Positions 1 through 7,525 are shown, counted from the stretch's first letter. The stretch: 64,000 bases of DNA from Lapillicoccus jejuensis (GCF_006715055.1 NZ_VFMN01000001.1:1364001-1428000), one strand, 5' to 3'. Numbers and translations: made by a program. The notes: generated from the letters alone by a model not told the origin.

Positions 1-372
1 CACGGGCACGCTCACGTACGACGCCCCGCCGAACCGCAGCGTGTGCAGCGTGTCCGGCGCGACCTGGGCGGTCGTGCTCGTCGCCGCGACGGCGACGGTG
101 GCGCTGCCGATGAGCAGCGGCGCCGTACCGAAGACGTTCGAGAAGGTCGCCCGGACGGTGTCGCCGCCCTCGGCGAGGTGGACGACGTTGCGGATCGTGC
201 AGTCCGAGCAGTGGTTGTCGACGGCGGTCGCGGGGGCGGCGGCCCAGGTGGCGACCCAGCGGGCGCCGGGGTCGGTCGCGGCCGACGCGGAGGGCAGGGC
301 CCCGGCGGCGGTGCCCGCGAGGGCGGTGGCGACCCCGAGGGCGGCCAGCCGTGCGGTGAGGGAGCGGGACAC
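1..372 (-). CDS. Secreted GDSL/SGNH-type hydrolase, N-terminal part (runs off left edge)
   Basis: Only the first 124 codons are in the window. From the GTG at 372 the protein has a signal peptide (basic start SRSLTARL, a hydrophobic alanine/leucine run, likely cleavage near PSASAA), then WVATWAAAP and the beta-rich stretch IRNVVHLAEGGDTVRATFSN. That WxxTW opening followed by RNxVH...VRxxFSN is how secreted actinobacterial GDSL/SGNH esterases and lipases begin, ahead of the serine block, which would lie off-window. It probably acts outside the cell as an esterase; substrate unknown. It lies downstream of, and on the same strand as, a reductase-like gene 104 bp away. No strong Shine-Dalgarno precedes the GTG. 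The family call rests on the N-terminal pattern only. Confidence 0.72.
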   Translation of the reverse strand, partial: MSRSLTARLAALGVATALAGTAAGALPSASAATDPGARWVATWAAAPATAVDNHCSDCTIRNVVHLAEGGDTVRATFSNVFGTAPLLIGSATVAVAATSTTAQVAPDTLHTLRFGGASYVSVPV

Positions 373-476
373 GAGGAGGCCTCGGCTTTCCGTTGGGCTG
401 CCACCAGCGGGATGACAACGCTGACATCCGACCGGGCCATCGTGCGCCCGACGGCGCGGACGCGCATCTCGAGGGC

Positions 477-1034
477 TCAGCGGGCGGCGTACCGCAGCCG
501 GACCGTGCGCTCGTCGAGGCGCTCCTCGTCCAGCAGCCGCAGGTCGAGCCGTCTGCCGCGCGGGAGGACCGGCAGCCCATCGCCGACCGAGACGGGCACG
601 ACGAAGAGGGACACCTCGTCGACGATCCCGGCCGTCAGGGCGGCGGCGGCCAGGGTGGGCCCGCCGACGGACACGTCGCCGTCCGAGGCCTCGACGAACT
701 CGCGCACGGCCGCGGGGTCGAAGCGGCGCTCCAGCCGGGTCCGCGGCGTCGAGACCTGCTCCAGCGTGGACGAGTACACGACCTTCTCGCTCGCCCGCCA
801 CAGCCGGGCGAAGTCGCGCTCGATCTCGTCGTCGGCCTCGGCGCGGCCCATGTCCTCCCAGGCCGACATGACGTCGTACATCCGCCGGCCGTAGAGGTTG
901 GTCGTCACCGGCCGCAGCAGGTCGTTCACCTCCTGGTGCGCGGCGGGGGTCGGGAAGCACCACGAGAAGTCGCCCTGCTCGTCCGCGACGTAGCCGTCGA
1001 GGGAGCAGAGGGTGGCGTAGAGGAGGCGGCCCAT
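477..1034 (-). CDS. Dihydrofolate reductase family protein (RibD C-terminal-like)
   Basis: A 185-residue protein beginning MGRLLYATLCSLDGYVAD, the usual first strand (SLDGYxAD) of the stand-alone RibD C-terminal/DHFR-like family. Other family marks are YGRRMYDVMSAWE (residues about 48-60) and VGGPTLAAAALTAGIVDEV, the glycine-rich NADPH loop. Members reduce pyrimidine or other small substrates with NADPH, but most stand-alone copies have no known substrate. The reading frame is open further upstream to 1133, but homology starts at the ATG at 1034, which I chose. It diverges from the gene at 1096 across about 60 bp that must hold both promoters. A second family member lies at 21192-21767. Confidence 0.85.
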   Translation of the reverse strand: MGRLLYATLCSLDGYVADEQGDFSWCFPTPAAHQEVNDLLRPVTTNLYGRRMYDVMSAWEDMGRAEADDEIERDFARLWRASEKVVYSSTLEQVSTPRTRLERRFDPAAVREFVEASDGDVSVGGPTLAAAALTAGIVDEVSLFVVPVSVGDGLPVLPRGRRLDLRLLDEERLDERTVRLRYAAR

Positions 1035-1095
1035 CCGGGCATCCTGGACCCCCGGCCCCCGTGCTGGCGAGACCCTCGCAGCCACGCGTGGTTGC

Positions 1096-1935
1096 ATGGG
1101 GGGCATGTCGTGGTTCCGTCGCAAGCCGTCCACCGGCCCGGCTGCGGAGTCCTCGCCGCCCGCGGAGCCGGAGCCGGTCGTCGAGGCGGTCGCGGAGACC
1201 GTCGCCGAGCCCGCCCCCGTCCCGGAGCCCGCACCGGCCTCCGTACGGGGTCCTGTCCTGCTCGACGCGCCGGCCGACCCCTTCGCCGAGCTGGGGGACG
1301 CCGACCTGCTGGCCGGGACGTACTCGCGGCTCGTCCCTGAGGAACGGCTCTCGCGCGGGCACCTGCGCTACGCCCGACCGGTGGCGCCCGGTCTCGTCGA
1401 GGTGCTCGGGCTCGACCTCGAGGACGCCATCGCCGAGTACGGCGACGACCAGGTCGCCGAGTACGGGCCGGTCGAGGACCTGTGGCGGGCCGGCCGGTCC
1501 AACCTGCGCCGCGTCGAGGCCGACGACCGCCGCACCCTCGAGCGCGACGGGGGCCGGGTCGAGGTGCTGCTGGCCGAGTCGCCGTACCTCGCCTCGACGC
1601 TGCTCGTCCTCGACGAGGTCGTCGAGCGGGTCACCGGGCAGGCGCCCGACCCCGACCTCGGCGTCCTCGCCGCCGCACCGAACCACCACCAGCTCGACTT
1701 CCACGTCATCGCCGACGACTCGCTGCTGCCCTCGCTCAACCTCATCGCCGCCGTCGGCGCGGTCGGGCACCACGACGACGCCGCCGCGCTGTCGCCGGAC
1801 GTCTACTGGTGGCACCACGGCCGGCTCGAGCGGCTGACGACGGTGCACGACGGGCGGATCCGCGTCGACGCGACGGGCGAGTTCGGCAAGGTGCTGGAGC
1901 AGGTCGGCGGCGAGCCGCCCACCGAGCCCGCCTGA
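1096..1935 (+). CDS. Hypothetical protein with acidic proline-rich N-terminus
   Basis: I do not recognise a family. The 279-residue product begins with a basic patch (MSWFRRKPS), then a low-complexity stretch rich in Pro, Glu, Ala and Val (about residues 15-50), then a folded part with no signal peptide and no membrane helix, so it is probably cytoplasmic. Conserved-looking segments include SRGHLRYARPVAPGLVEVLG and APNHHQLDFHVIADD. An in-frame ATG at 1105 (MSWFRRK) is an equally plausible start; neither start has a well-spaced Shine-Dalgarno. The next gene starts 9 bp after its stop, so the two are probably co-transcribed. Confidence 0.7.
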   Translation: MGGMSWFRRKPSTGPAAESSPPAEPEPVVEAVAETVAEPAPVPEPAPASVRGPVLLDAPADPFAELGDADLLAGTYSRLVPEERLSRGHLRYARPVAPGLVEVLGLDLEDAIAEYGDDQVAEYGPVEDLWRAGRSNLRRVEADDRRTLERDGGRVEVLLAESPYLASTLLVLDEVVERVTGQAPDPDLGVLAAAPNHHQLDFHVIADDSLLPSLNLIAAVGAVGHHDDAAALSPDVYWWHHGRLERLTTVHDGRIRVDATGEFGKVLEQVGGEPPTEPA

Positions 1936-1944
1936 GACCCACCC

Positions 1945-2805
1945 GTGGACGCCCGGGTGCGCGCGGCCGTCGCGCACGTCGCGGCGCACGGGGCCGACGG
2001 GCCGCCCCTGCCGGCGGACGTGCCGGTGACGCTCGCCTTCCACCCCGACCGCGTCGACGCCGGCGGGCGGTCGGTGCTCGCCGCGCTGGCCGCCGACGGG
2101 CGGTACCGCTCGCAGTTCGAGACCGGGACGAGCAACGGCGGCCTCACCGCCCACCCCGGCGGCGACCGGTGGCGGTGGGAGCAGCGCCTCTTCGGCGGGG
2201 CGTACGACGACGCGCCTCCCGCCGACCGCCCGGTGTACGGCGCCCTCGACCACCGTCGGACCGGGCTCGGCGGAGCCCCGCGGTTCGGGTCGTCCTTCCT
2301 GCTGCTGCGATCGGAGGTGCTCGACCGGGTGACGCTGTGCTTCCCGGACAGCGTGTTCGAGCCGACGGATCTCGCTGTGGCGCAGCGGTGCCCACTGCTC
2401 GACCTGGCCGATGCGGCGCTGGCCTCGGGTGGGGTCGACGTGCTGGACGCCTACGTCGAGGCGCACGTGCACGGCGGGGTCGAGGTGTCGAGGGACGTCG
2501 AGGCGGTGGTCCTCGACCCGTCGTACGCCGGCACGGCCGTGGAGCAGGAGGCGGCCGCTCTGGGGGTGCCGGTGCGGTGGCACCCCGGGTTCGCCCTGGG
2601 GGTGGCGCGGCTCGACGACGAGGAGGTCGTGGCCTACCGCGGTCCGGCTTCGGTGGCGCTGGCCCGGGAGGCCGCGGCGGGTGCGTCGGTCCTGACGCCC
2701 GCCGCGATCGGGGTCCTGCGCCGGACGGGCTCGCACGACCTCCAGGCGGTCAAGCACGTCTGGCACCTCGTCGCGCGGTTCGGCGCGGATCCCACCGGGC
2801 CCTGA
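1945..2805 (+). CDS. DUF3626 domain-containing protein
   Basis: A 286-residue protein starting at GTG 1945, 9 bp after the preceding stop. It carries the DUF3626 hallmarks in order: LAFHPDR (residues about 28-34), YRSQFETGTSNGGLTAHPGG (about 54-73), WEQRLFGGAY, RPVYGALDHR and a C-terminal HPGFALGV. The family is widespread in bacteria and has no established biochemical role; the conserved Arg, Glu and His residues suggest a nucleotide-modifying enzyme fold, but that is inference. No signal peptide or membrane segment. It probably forms an operon with the hypothetical gene upstream. Confidence 0.85.
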   Translation: MDARVRAAVAHVAAHGADGPPLPADVPVTLAFHPDRVDAGGRSVLAALAADGRYRSQFETGTSNGGLTAHPGGDRWRWEQRLFGGAYDDAPPADRPVYGALDHRRTGLGGAPRFGSSFLLLRSEVLDRVTLCFPDSVFEPTDLAVAQRCPLLDLADAALASGGVDVLDAYVEAHVHGGVEVSRDVEAVVLDPSYAGTAVEQEAAALGVPVRWHPGFALGVARLDDEEVVAYRGPASVALAREAAAGASVLTPAAIGVLRRTGSHDLQAVKHVWHLVARFGADPTGP

Positions 2806-2878
2806 CGAAACCGGGTTGAGCCCCGACCCCCGTCCGGCCAGGGTGGGGTGGACTCGACGCCCGCTCCGGAAGGACCCC

Positions 2879-3688
2879 GTGACCGACCCCGCTGTGCCGA
2901 CCGACCTGCTCGCGCGCGACCGAAGCGGCCCGCGCGGCGGCGTCCCGCTGCTGCTCGTCCACGCCGGGGTCGCCGACCGGCGGATGTGGGACCCGGTCTG
3001 GCCGGCGCTCACCGCGGAGCGCGACGTCCTGCGTATCGACCTGCGAGGGTACGGCGCCTCGACGGCCCGCCCCGCGGACGACGTCCTGCGCCCGGTCGAC
3101 GACCTGCTCGCCGTCCTCGACGCCGAGGACGTGGCGCGGTGCCACGTCGTCGGGGCGTCGTACGGCGCGGGGGTGGCGGTCGAGCTGGCGCTGCGCGAGC
3201 CGGACCGGGTGGCGTCGCTCGTCCTGCTCGCTCCCGGCGGGTCGCTGCTCACGGAGGCGACCGACGACTTCCGCGCCTTCGCGGCCGCCGAGCGCGCGGC
3301 CCTGGCGGCCGGTGACCTCGACGCGGCCGTCGAGGCGAACCTGCGCGCCTGGGTCGACGGGCCCGGTCAGCCGGCCGACCGGGTCGACGCGGGGGTCCGC
3401 GACCTCGTCGCCCGGATGCAGCGGCGCGCGTTCGAGCTCACTGCCGACTGGGACGACGTCGAGGAGGCCGAGGCCGACCCGCCGGTCAGCGAGCGTCTCG
3501 CCGAGGTGACCGCGCCGACGACCCTCGTCGCCGGAGGGCTCGACGTCGCGACGGTCGCCGTGGCGGTGCGGTCGCTGCGCGCGGCGCTGCCGTCGGCGAC
3601 GCTCCACGAGTGGCCGGACGTGGCGCACATGCCGTCGCTGGAGCGTCCGGAGCAGGTCGCGCTGCTGCTGCTGTCGGCGACGGGCTGA
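2879..3688 (+). CDS. Alpha/beta hydrolase
   Basis: A 269-residue alpha/beta-hydrolase-fold protein. The order is LLLVHAGVADRRMW (oxyanion strand, HxGxxD/R variant), RIDLRGYGAS, the nucleophile elbow GASYGAG (Ser at the centre of GxSxG), and the late histidine in WPDVAHMPSLERP. Length fits the family. The start is the GTG at 2879 because an AAGGA Shine-Dalgarno lies 5 bases upstream (2869-2873) and the homology begins just after it. Substrate unknown; the relatives include 3-oxoadipate enol-lactonase-like and haloperoxidase-like esterases. The last 145 bases are repeated at 4869-5013 downstream of the toxin-antitoxin-like pair that follows. Confidence 0.85.
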   Translation: MTDPAVPTDLLARDRSGPRGGVPLLLVHAGVADRRMWDPVWPALTAERDVLRIDLRGYGASTARPADDVLRPVDDLLAVLDAEDVARCHVVGASYGAGVAVELALREPDRVASLVLLAPGGSLLTEATDDFRAFAAAERAALAAGDLDAAVEANLRAWVDGPGQPADRVDAGVRDLVARMQRRAFELTADWDDVEEAEADPPVSERLAEVTAPTTLVAGGLDVATVAVAVRSLRAALPSATLHEWPDVAHMPSLERPEQVALLLLSATG

Positions 3689-3690
3689 CC
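3546..3690 (+). repeat. Direct repeat, copy 1 (partner at 4869-5013)
   Basis: The 3' end of the alpha/beta hydrolase gene, including its stop codon and the next two bases, recurs at 4869-5013 in the same orientation, offset by 1323 bp. I count 7 differences in 145 bases, about 95% identity. Weaker in-frame similarity extends a further 37 bases upstream in copy 2 (from 4832) with a 9-base gap. Between the copies lies the nucleotidyltransferase/HEPN pair. The pattern is what remains after either a tandem gene duplication with replacement of the second copy's 5' part, or arrival of a cassette carrying a hydrolase 3' end. Confidence 0.9.
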
Positions 3691-3710
3691 CTGGTATTCG
3701 CATAACACGC

Positions 3711-3716
3711 TAGATA
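3711..3716 (+). promoter_or_regulatory. Possible -10 element of the nucleotidyltransferase/HEPN operon
   Basis: TAGATA sits 11 bases before the ATG at 3728 in an AT-rich patch that stands out from the surrounding GC-rich sequence. It fits an actinobacterial -10 box; transcription would begin at or within a few bases of the start codon, giving a leaderless or nearly leaderless message. No convincing -35 is seen at the right spacing. An in-frame GTG at 3719 is an alternative start. Confidence 0.4.
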
Positions 3717-3727
3717 CAGTGCACGAT

Positions 3728-4342
3728 ATGCAAACAGCGCCTCCGGTCCTGCTGCCGCTCCTGCGGTCGGGCCTCCAGGCCCGGATCCTCGCGCTCGTCC
3801 TGCTCTCGCCCGACCGTGAGTGGTCGCTCACCGAGGTCGCCCAGATCATCGGCACGACGGTCTCGACGGTGCAGCGCGAGGCCGACCGTGCCGAGAAGGC
3901 GGGGGTGATGACCTCCCGGCGCCTCGGCAACACGCGCCTCGTCCGCGCCGCCCCCTCCCCGGCGACCGGTCCGCTGACCCAGCTGCTGCTCGTCACCTTC
4001 GGGCCTCCGCAGGTCGTGGCCGAGGAGCTCGGCGACGTCACCGGACTGGCCGGCCTCTACATCTTCGGCTCATGGGCGGCCCGGTACGACGGCGTCGACG
4101 GACCCTCACCGGCGGACGTCGACGTGCTCGCTCTCGGACGTCCCGACCGCGACGAGCTCGACGAGGGCGCCGACCGGGCGCGACGTCGACTCGGACGCGA
4201 GGTCAACGTCACGGTGCGCTCCCTCGACTGGTGGCGCGGCGGTGACGACGCACTGCGGACCGAGATCCTGCGTCGGCCCCTGGTGACGATCGTCGCGGCA
4301 CCAGAGACGACCGGGACCGAGACGACGGGAGCCTCGTCGTGA
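3728..4342 (+). CDS. Winged-helix protein with MNT-type nucleotidyltransferase domain (antitoxin-like)
   Basis: A 204-residue two-domain protein. Residues about 1-75 form a winged helix-turn-helix (SLTEVAQIIGTTVSTVQREA, then GVMTSRRLGNTRLV as the wing). Residues about 90-190 form a minimal nucleotidyltransferase: YIFGSWAARYDG (GSW/G-S motif), then ADVDVLALG, the paired catalytic aspartates. This architecture is typical of MNT partners of HEPN proteins. In characterised MNT-HEPN toxin-antitoxin pairs the MNT protein adds AMP to the HEPN ribonuclease and silences it; here the winged helix may also give autoregulation. Its GTG-linked partner follows with a 4-base GTGA overlap. The C-terminal tail (TTGTETTGASS) is low complexity. 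Confidence 0.78.
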   Translation: MQTAPPVLLPLLRSGLQARILALVLLSPDREWSLTEVAQIIGTTVSTVQREADRAEKAGVMTSRRLGNTRLVRAAPSPATGPLTQLLLVTFGPPQVVAEELGDVTGLAGLYIFGSWAARYDGVDGPSPADVDVLALGRPDRDELDEGADRARRRLGREVNVTVRSLDWWRGGDDALRTEILRRPLVTIVAAPETTGTETTGASS

Positions 4343-4811
4343 GCTGGGCGCCGGGGCGGGCGGACGTCGAGCAGCTCCTCACCGGGCACGAGCTCGAGGC
4401 CGTCGAGCCCGACGGCCGGGTGGCCGACCGCCTCCTCGCGGACGCCCGGCGGCACGTGGCCTCGGCCGGGGCGGCGCTGCAGCTCGACGACCTCGCGGGT
4501 GCCTACCAGCTCGCCTACGACGCCCTCCGCACATCGGCCGCCGCCCTCCTCGCCGTCCAGGGCCTGCGCGCGACGAGCCGGGGGGGTCACGTCGCCGTCC
4601 AGGACGCCGTCCGAGCGCAGTTCGGCGGGACCGGCTCGCCGTTCCGCTCGTTCAGTCGGATCCGGCGGCTGCGCAACGCGACCGAGTACCCGGACACCGA
4701 CGGGAGCGGCCCGGACCGGGCCGACGTCGAGGACGCGCTCACGTCGCCGATGAAGCCATCCGCGTCGCCACCGCCCTCATCGCCTCCGGACGGCTCGACC
4801 CCTGGCGCTGA
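4339..4811 (+). pseudogene. HEPN domain protein with apparent frameshift near its 3' end
   Basis: Starts at GTG 4339, overlapping the nucleotidyltransferase stop by GTGA, and reads well to about 4743 (VSWAPGRADVEQLLTGHELE, then a helical bundle with LAYDALRTSAAALL and FSRIRRLRNATEYPD). RxxRNATEYP matches the RNase-motif region of HEPN/HI0074-like proteins, where an R...H or R...EY pair is usual. In the same frame the product degenerates into proline/serine-rich nonsense, but a frame starting at 4746 supplies the expected last helix, ADEAIRVATALIASGRLDPW, and a stop at 4809-4811. One missing base (or two extra) between about 4737 and 4746 explains this. It could be a real inactivating mutation, a sequencing error, or programmed shifting; I favour one of the first two. 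Confidence 0.7.
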
Positions 4812-4817
4812 GGGCTG

Positions 4818-5885
4818 TCAGCGGGCGTTCCGCCGACGTGACGACGGTCGCCGTCGGAGCACGGGGTGTCGCGACGGTCGCCGTGGCGGTGCGGTCGCTG
4901 CGCGCGGCGCTGCCGTCGGCGACGCTGCACGACTGGCCGGACGTGGCGCACCTGCCGTCGCTGGAGCGTCCGGAGCAGGTCGCGTCGCTGTTGATGTCGG
5001 CGACGGGCTGACCTCGCCGGCGTCCGTACGACGCCGCGCCGGCAGCCCCGCCGCGACCCCGGCGAGGACGACGACCCCGCCGACGACCTGGAGCAGCGTG
5101 AGCCGCTCCCCCGCGACGACGAGCCCGAGGACGGCGCCGCTGACCGGGTTCAGCAGCCCGACCATGCCGACCGTGCCGGCGGGCAGCCGCGACAGGCCGA
5201 GGAACCACACGACGTAGGCGAGCGCCGTCCCGACGAGGATGAGGTAGGCGAAGCCGGCGACCGCGCCCGCCGACATGGCCGGCGGCGGGCCCTCGACGAA
5301 CAGCGCGATCGGCGCGAGGACGAGCCCGCCGAGGGTGAGCTGCCAGCCGGCGAAGACGAGCGGCGGCACCGGCGGCTGCCACTTCTTGGTGAGGACGAAG
5401 CCGATGGTCGCCGACAGCATGGCGAGCAGCGACGCGCCGACGCCGACCGGGTCGAGCCCGCCGGCCGAGGCGCCGACGAGCAGGACGACCCCGCCGATCC
5501 CGGCGACCGCGCCGAGCCAGGCGCGGCGCGGGGCCCGCTCACCGAGGACGACGCGGGCGGCGACGAGGGTGACCAGCGCACTGGCCGCCATGAGCGTCGC
5601 CGCCACCGACGACGGCAGCCGCTGCCCTGCGACGTAGACGAGGACGAAGAACCCGCCGATGGTCAGCATGCTGATCAGGGCGGTGCGCCACCACCACGAC
5701 CCGCGCGGCAGCCGACGGCCGAGGGCGAGCAGGAGCAGCCCGGCCGGCAGCGCGCGCAGCGCGGCACCGAGGAGCGGGATGTCCGGCGGGAGGAGCTGCC
5801 GGGTGACGAGGTACGACGACCCCCAGGCGACGGGCGCGATCGCCGTGAGGGCGATGGTGCGCGCAGTGGAGGAGGTCGCTTCCAT
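4818..5885 (-). CDS. EamA/DMT-family membrane transporter
   Basis: A drug/metabolite-transporter-superfamily permease: two EamA repeats and about ten membrane helices in residues 1-290, starting MEATSSTARTIALTAIAP and with WGSSYLVTRQLLP at the first helix. Such proteins export small metabolites or drugs across the inner membrane. The ATG at 5885 is chosen because it fits the family start and lies inside a regulatory palindrome. The normal fold ends around LPARRRTDAG; a further 65 or so residues rich in Ala, Arg and Pro are encoded antisense to the hydrolase fragment, so the extension is probably an accident of the rearrangement there. It diverges from a MarR regulator, its likely repressor. 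Confidence 0.85.
   Translation of the reverse strand: MEATSSTARTIALTAIAPVAWGSSYLVTRQLLPPDIPLLGAALRALPAGLLLLALGRRLPRGSWWWRTALISMLTIGGFFVLVYVAGQRLPSSVAATLMAASALVTLVAARVVLGERAPRRAWLGAVAGIGGVVLLVGASAGGLDPVGVGASLLAMLSATIGFVLTKKWQPPVPPLVFAGWQLTLGGLVLAPIALFVEGPPPAMSAGAVAGFAYLILVGTALAYVVWFLGLSRLPAGTVGMVGLLNPVSGAVLGLVVAGERLTLLQVVGGVVVLAGVAAGLPARRRTDAGEVSPSPTSTATRPAPDAPATAGAPRPASRAASPTAAPRAATAPPRRPSRHPVLRRRPSSRRRNAR
4832..5011 (+). pseudogene. Truncated C-terminal fragment of an alpha/beta hydrolase
   Basis: In the frame ending at TGA 5009-5011 this encodes the last 59 residues of a protein like the hydrolase at 2879-3688: VATVAVAVRSLRAALPSATL, then HDWPDVAHLPSLERPEQVAS and SATG. The final 145 bases are about 95% identical to 3546-3690. 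Upstream of that the match continues in frame with a 9-base deletion (ADVTT versus AEVTAPTT). It has no start codon, no nucleophile elbow and no core domain, so it cannot be functional alone. It lies directly after the HEPN gene and is antisense to the C-terminal tail of the EamA gene. Confidence 0.85.
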
Positions 5886-5922
5886 GGAAGCGAGAATACC
5901 ATGCTCGCTTCCATGGAAGCGA
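5876..5922. promoter_or_regulatory. Two identical 18-bp palindromes, probable MarR operators
   Basis: TCGCTTCCATGGAAGCGA occurs twice, perfectly palindromic and perfectly conserved, at 5876-5893 and 5905-5922, centre to centre 29 bp. The first spans the start codon of the EamA gene (ATG at 5885-5883 on the minus strand); the second lies 13 bp before the marR-like ATG. Between them a TATTCT box on the minus strand (5893-5898) could be the -10 of the transporter, implying a leaderless message. The arrangement is classic for a MarR dimer repressing both its own gene and a divergent exporter, with ligand release. The regulator-operator link is inferred from position. Confidence 0.85.
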
Positions 5923-5935
5923 CTACGCTGAGCGC

Positions 5936-6445
5936 ATGACCGAGGGGCACGACCGCGTGGACCGCATCGTCGCCGAGTGGGAGCGCGAGCGCCCCGACCT
6001 CGACGTGTCACCGCAGCAGCTCGTCGGTCGGCTGCACCGGCTCGGGGCCGCGCTGACCGAGCGGCTGCTCCCGGTCTACGCGGAATTCGGGCTCGGCGAG
6101 GGCGACTTCGACGTGCTGTGCGCGCTGCGGCGGGCCGGGGCGCCGTACGAGCGTCAGCCCGCCGAGCTCGCCCGGACGACGATGATCACCACCGGCGCCG
6201 CGACCAAGCGGGTCGACCGGCTCGAGGCCGCGGGCCTCGTCACCCGGGCCCGCCGCGACGGCGACGACGGGCGTGCGGTGCGGGTGCGGCTCACCCCCGC
6301 GGGCAAGCGGCTGGTCGACCGCGCCTTCACCGCCCACATCGCCAACGAGCAGCGGCTCGTCGCGTCGCTCGACGCGACCGACCGCGCCGCGCTCGAGCGC
6401 ATCCTGCGCACCTGGCTCGCGGACGTCGCGGGCGAGGAGGCCTAG
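5936..6445 (+). CDS. MarR-family transcriptional regulator
   Basis: A 169-residue protein with the MarR winged-helix layout: N-terminal dimer helices (VGRLHRLGAALTERLLPVYA), recognition region ELARTTMITTGAATKRVDRL (about residues 82-101), wing RARRDGDDGRAVRVRLTPAG, and C-terminal helices. TxAGKRLVDRA is the usual end of the wing. It likely represses the divergent EamA exporter and itself through the two palindromes just upstream, relieved by a small molecule. The ATG at 5936 follows the second palindrome by 13 bases. The last codons overlap the stop of the convergent membrane protein gene by 4 bp. Confidence 0.9.
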   Translation: MTEGHDRVDRIVAEWERERPDLDVSPQQLVGRLHRLGAALTERLLPVYAEFGLGEGDFDVLCALRRAGAPYERQPAELARTTMITTGAATKRVDRLEAAGLVTRARRDGDDGRAVRVRLTPAGKRLVDRAFTAHIANEQRLVASLDATDRAALERILRTWLADVAGEEA

Positions 6446-6723
6446 GACCCCGTACGGCGCCTCGGGTCGGCCCGTCGTCGGCGGAGCTCGCCTCGGATGA
6501 GGGTGAGCTGAGACCATCGCAGGCCCACGAAGACGAGGAGCATGAGACCGAGGAGGGCGGCGGCTCCCCACTGGTGTCGCACTACGGCGACGACCGTCGC
6601 CACAGCGAAGGCGGGCACCGGCACCACGATCAGGAACACGCCCAGGCGCGAAGCCGCCTCGAGCTGGTCGAGCGCACGTCGTACGGCGACGACGGGTCGA
6701 GGCGGAGTCTGTCGGCCCGCCAC
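6442..6723 (-). CDS. Small two-helix membrane protein, unknown function
   Basis: Starts at GTG 6723 and encodes 93 residues with two hydrophobic segments (about LGVFLIVVPVPAFAVATVVA and AALLGLMLLVFVGLRW) separated by a short loop, and basic ends. No family recognised. It is 40 bp downstream of a second membrane protein gene on the same strand, which shares its style (short N-terminal polar part, paired helices, basic C-terminus), so they may form an operon. It ends 4 bp inside the convergent marR-like gene. Confidence 0.6.
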   Translation of the reverse strand: MAGRQTPPRPVVAVRRALDQLEAASRLGVFLIVVPVPAFAVATVVAVVRHQWGAAALLGLMLLVFVGLRWSQLTLIRGELRRRRADPRRRTGS

Positions 6724-6763
6724 CTACTCGGACGGCCCTCGCCATCCTGCGGCTTCGGTCCCG

Positions 6764-7417
6764 TCACGGTCGTCGCGAGCCGGCGTCGGCACTACCGGGG
6801 ATGATGCCCTGCCGGGCGGCGTTGGTGAGCAGCCGCCGACGGGAGACGAACAGGACGACGGCCGTGAACAGCATGAACGGCGGCAGTGCGAGGTGCAGCA
6901 CCCTCAGCAGACCCGGTGGCGGTGTCCTCGACTGGTCGTCGAGCACGACGATGACCGTGTAGAGCACGGCCATTCCGAGGAAGTAGAGACTCACCCACCG
7001 CTGCCGCTCGGTGAGGTCGACGACCGCCCGGGCCACTTCGAGATCGTTCTCGTCGACGGGCCTGCCTTTGCGCAGCTGCTTCGTCACCCGCGTCCGCGTC
7101 CGACGGTCGCCGCTGAGCAGGTAGCGCCGGGTGGGCCCGTGACGCCCTCGCAGCCACAGCCCGAGAAGGAGGCCGGCCGCCAGCACGACGAGCACCGCTG
7201 CCGCGAGCCCGATCACCAGCGGCCACCGGACGGGCCGGTCCGGGTGCTGGGCGTGGCCGATCACCAGCGTCCCGACGAGCACGACGACCACGAGGACTCC
7301 AGCGCCCGCCGCCATCAGCACGCGGGCACGCCGGTCGTCGCGCAGGCGATGGGCCTGCTCGCGGGTCAACGGCTCACCGTGATCGTTCCACGACGTCCGT
7401 CCCGTGTCCTGCGTCAT
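6764..7417 (-). CDS. Four-helix membrane protein, unknown function
   Basis: A 217-residue protein from ATG 7417. A polar N-terminus (TSWNDHGEPLTREQAHRLRD) leads into two helices (about residues 38-60 and 68-92), a cytoplasmic basic segment with DRRTRTRVTKQLRKGRPVDE, then two more helices and a basic tail. The layout resembles uncharacterised actinobacterial membrane proteins; no catalytic motif is visible. Upstream, 7418-7525 is a 108-bp gap with nothing I can identify. Confidence 0.65.
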   Translation of the reverse strand: MTQDTGRTSWNDHGEPLTREQAHRLRDDRRARVLMAAGAGVLVVVVLVGTLVIGHAQHPDRPVRWPLVIGLAAAVLVVLAAGLLLGLWLRGRHGPTRRYLLSGDRRTRTRVTKQLRKGRPVDENDLEVARAVVDLTERQRWVSLYFLGMAVLYTVIVVLDDQSRTPPPGLLRVLHLALPPFMLFTAVVLFVSRRRLLTNAARQGIIPGSADAGSRRP

Positions 7418-7525
7418 CGCGTCCCCCCGGCTCGGCACCACGGTCGCCGACGGCGACGCAGATGGTTGCTGCGAGCGACCGTACGGCCGGAGGAGGTCCG
7501 GTGTCCCGGGAACCGACCAGCGCCC

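Noticed and set aside
4339-5217. HEPN gene as one 292-codon frame running to 5217
   Set aside because: After about 4743 the unshifted frame gives low-complexity sequence, while the alternative frame supplies a proper C-terminus and stop; the long version also runs antisense to the EamA gene.
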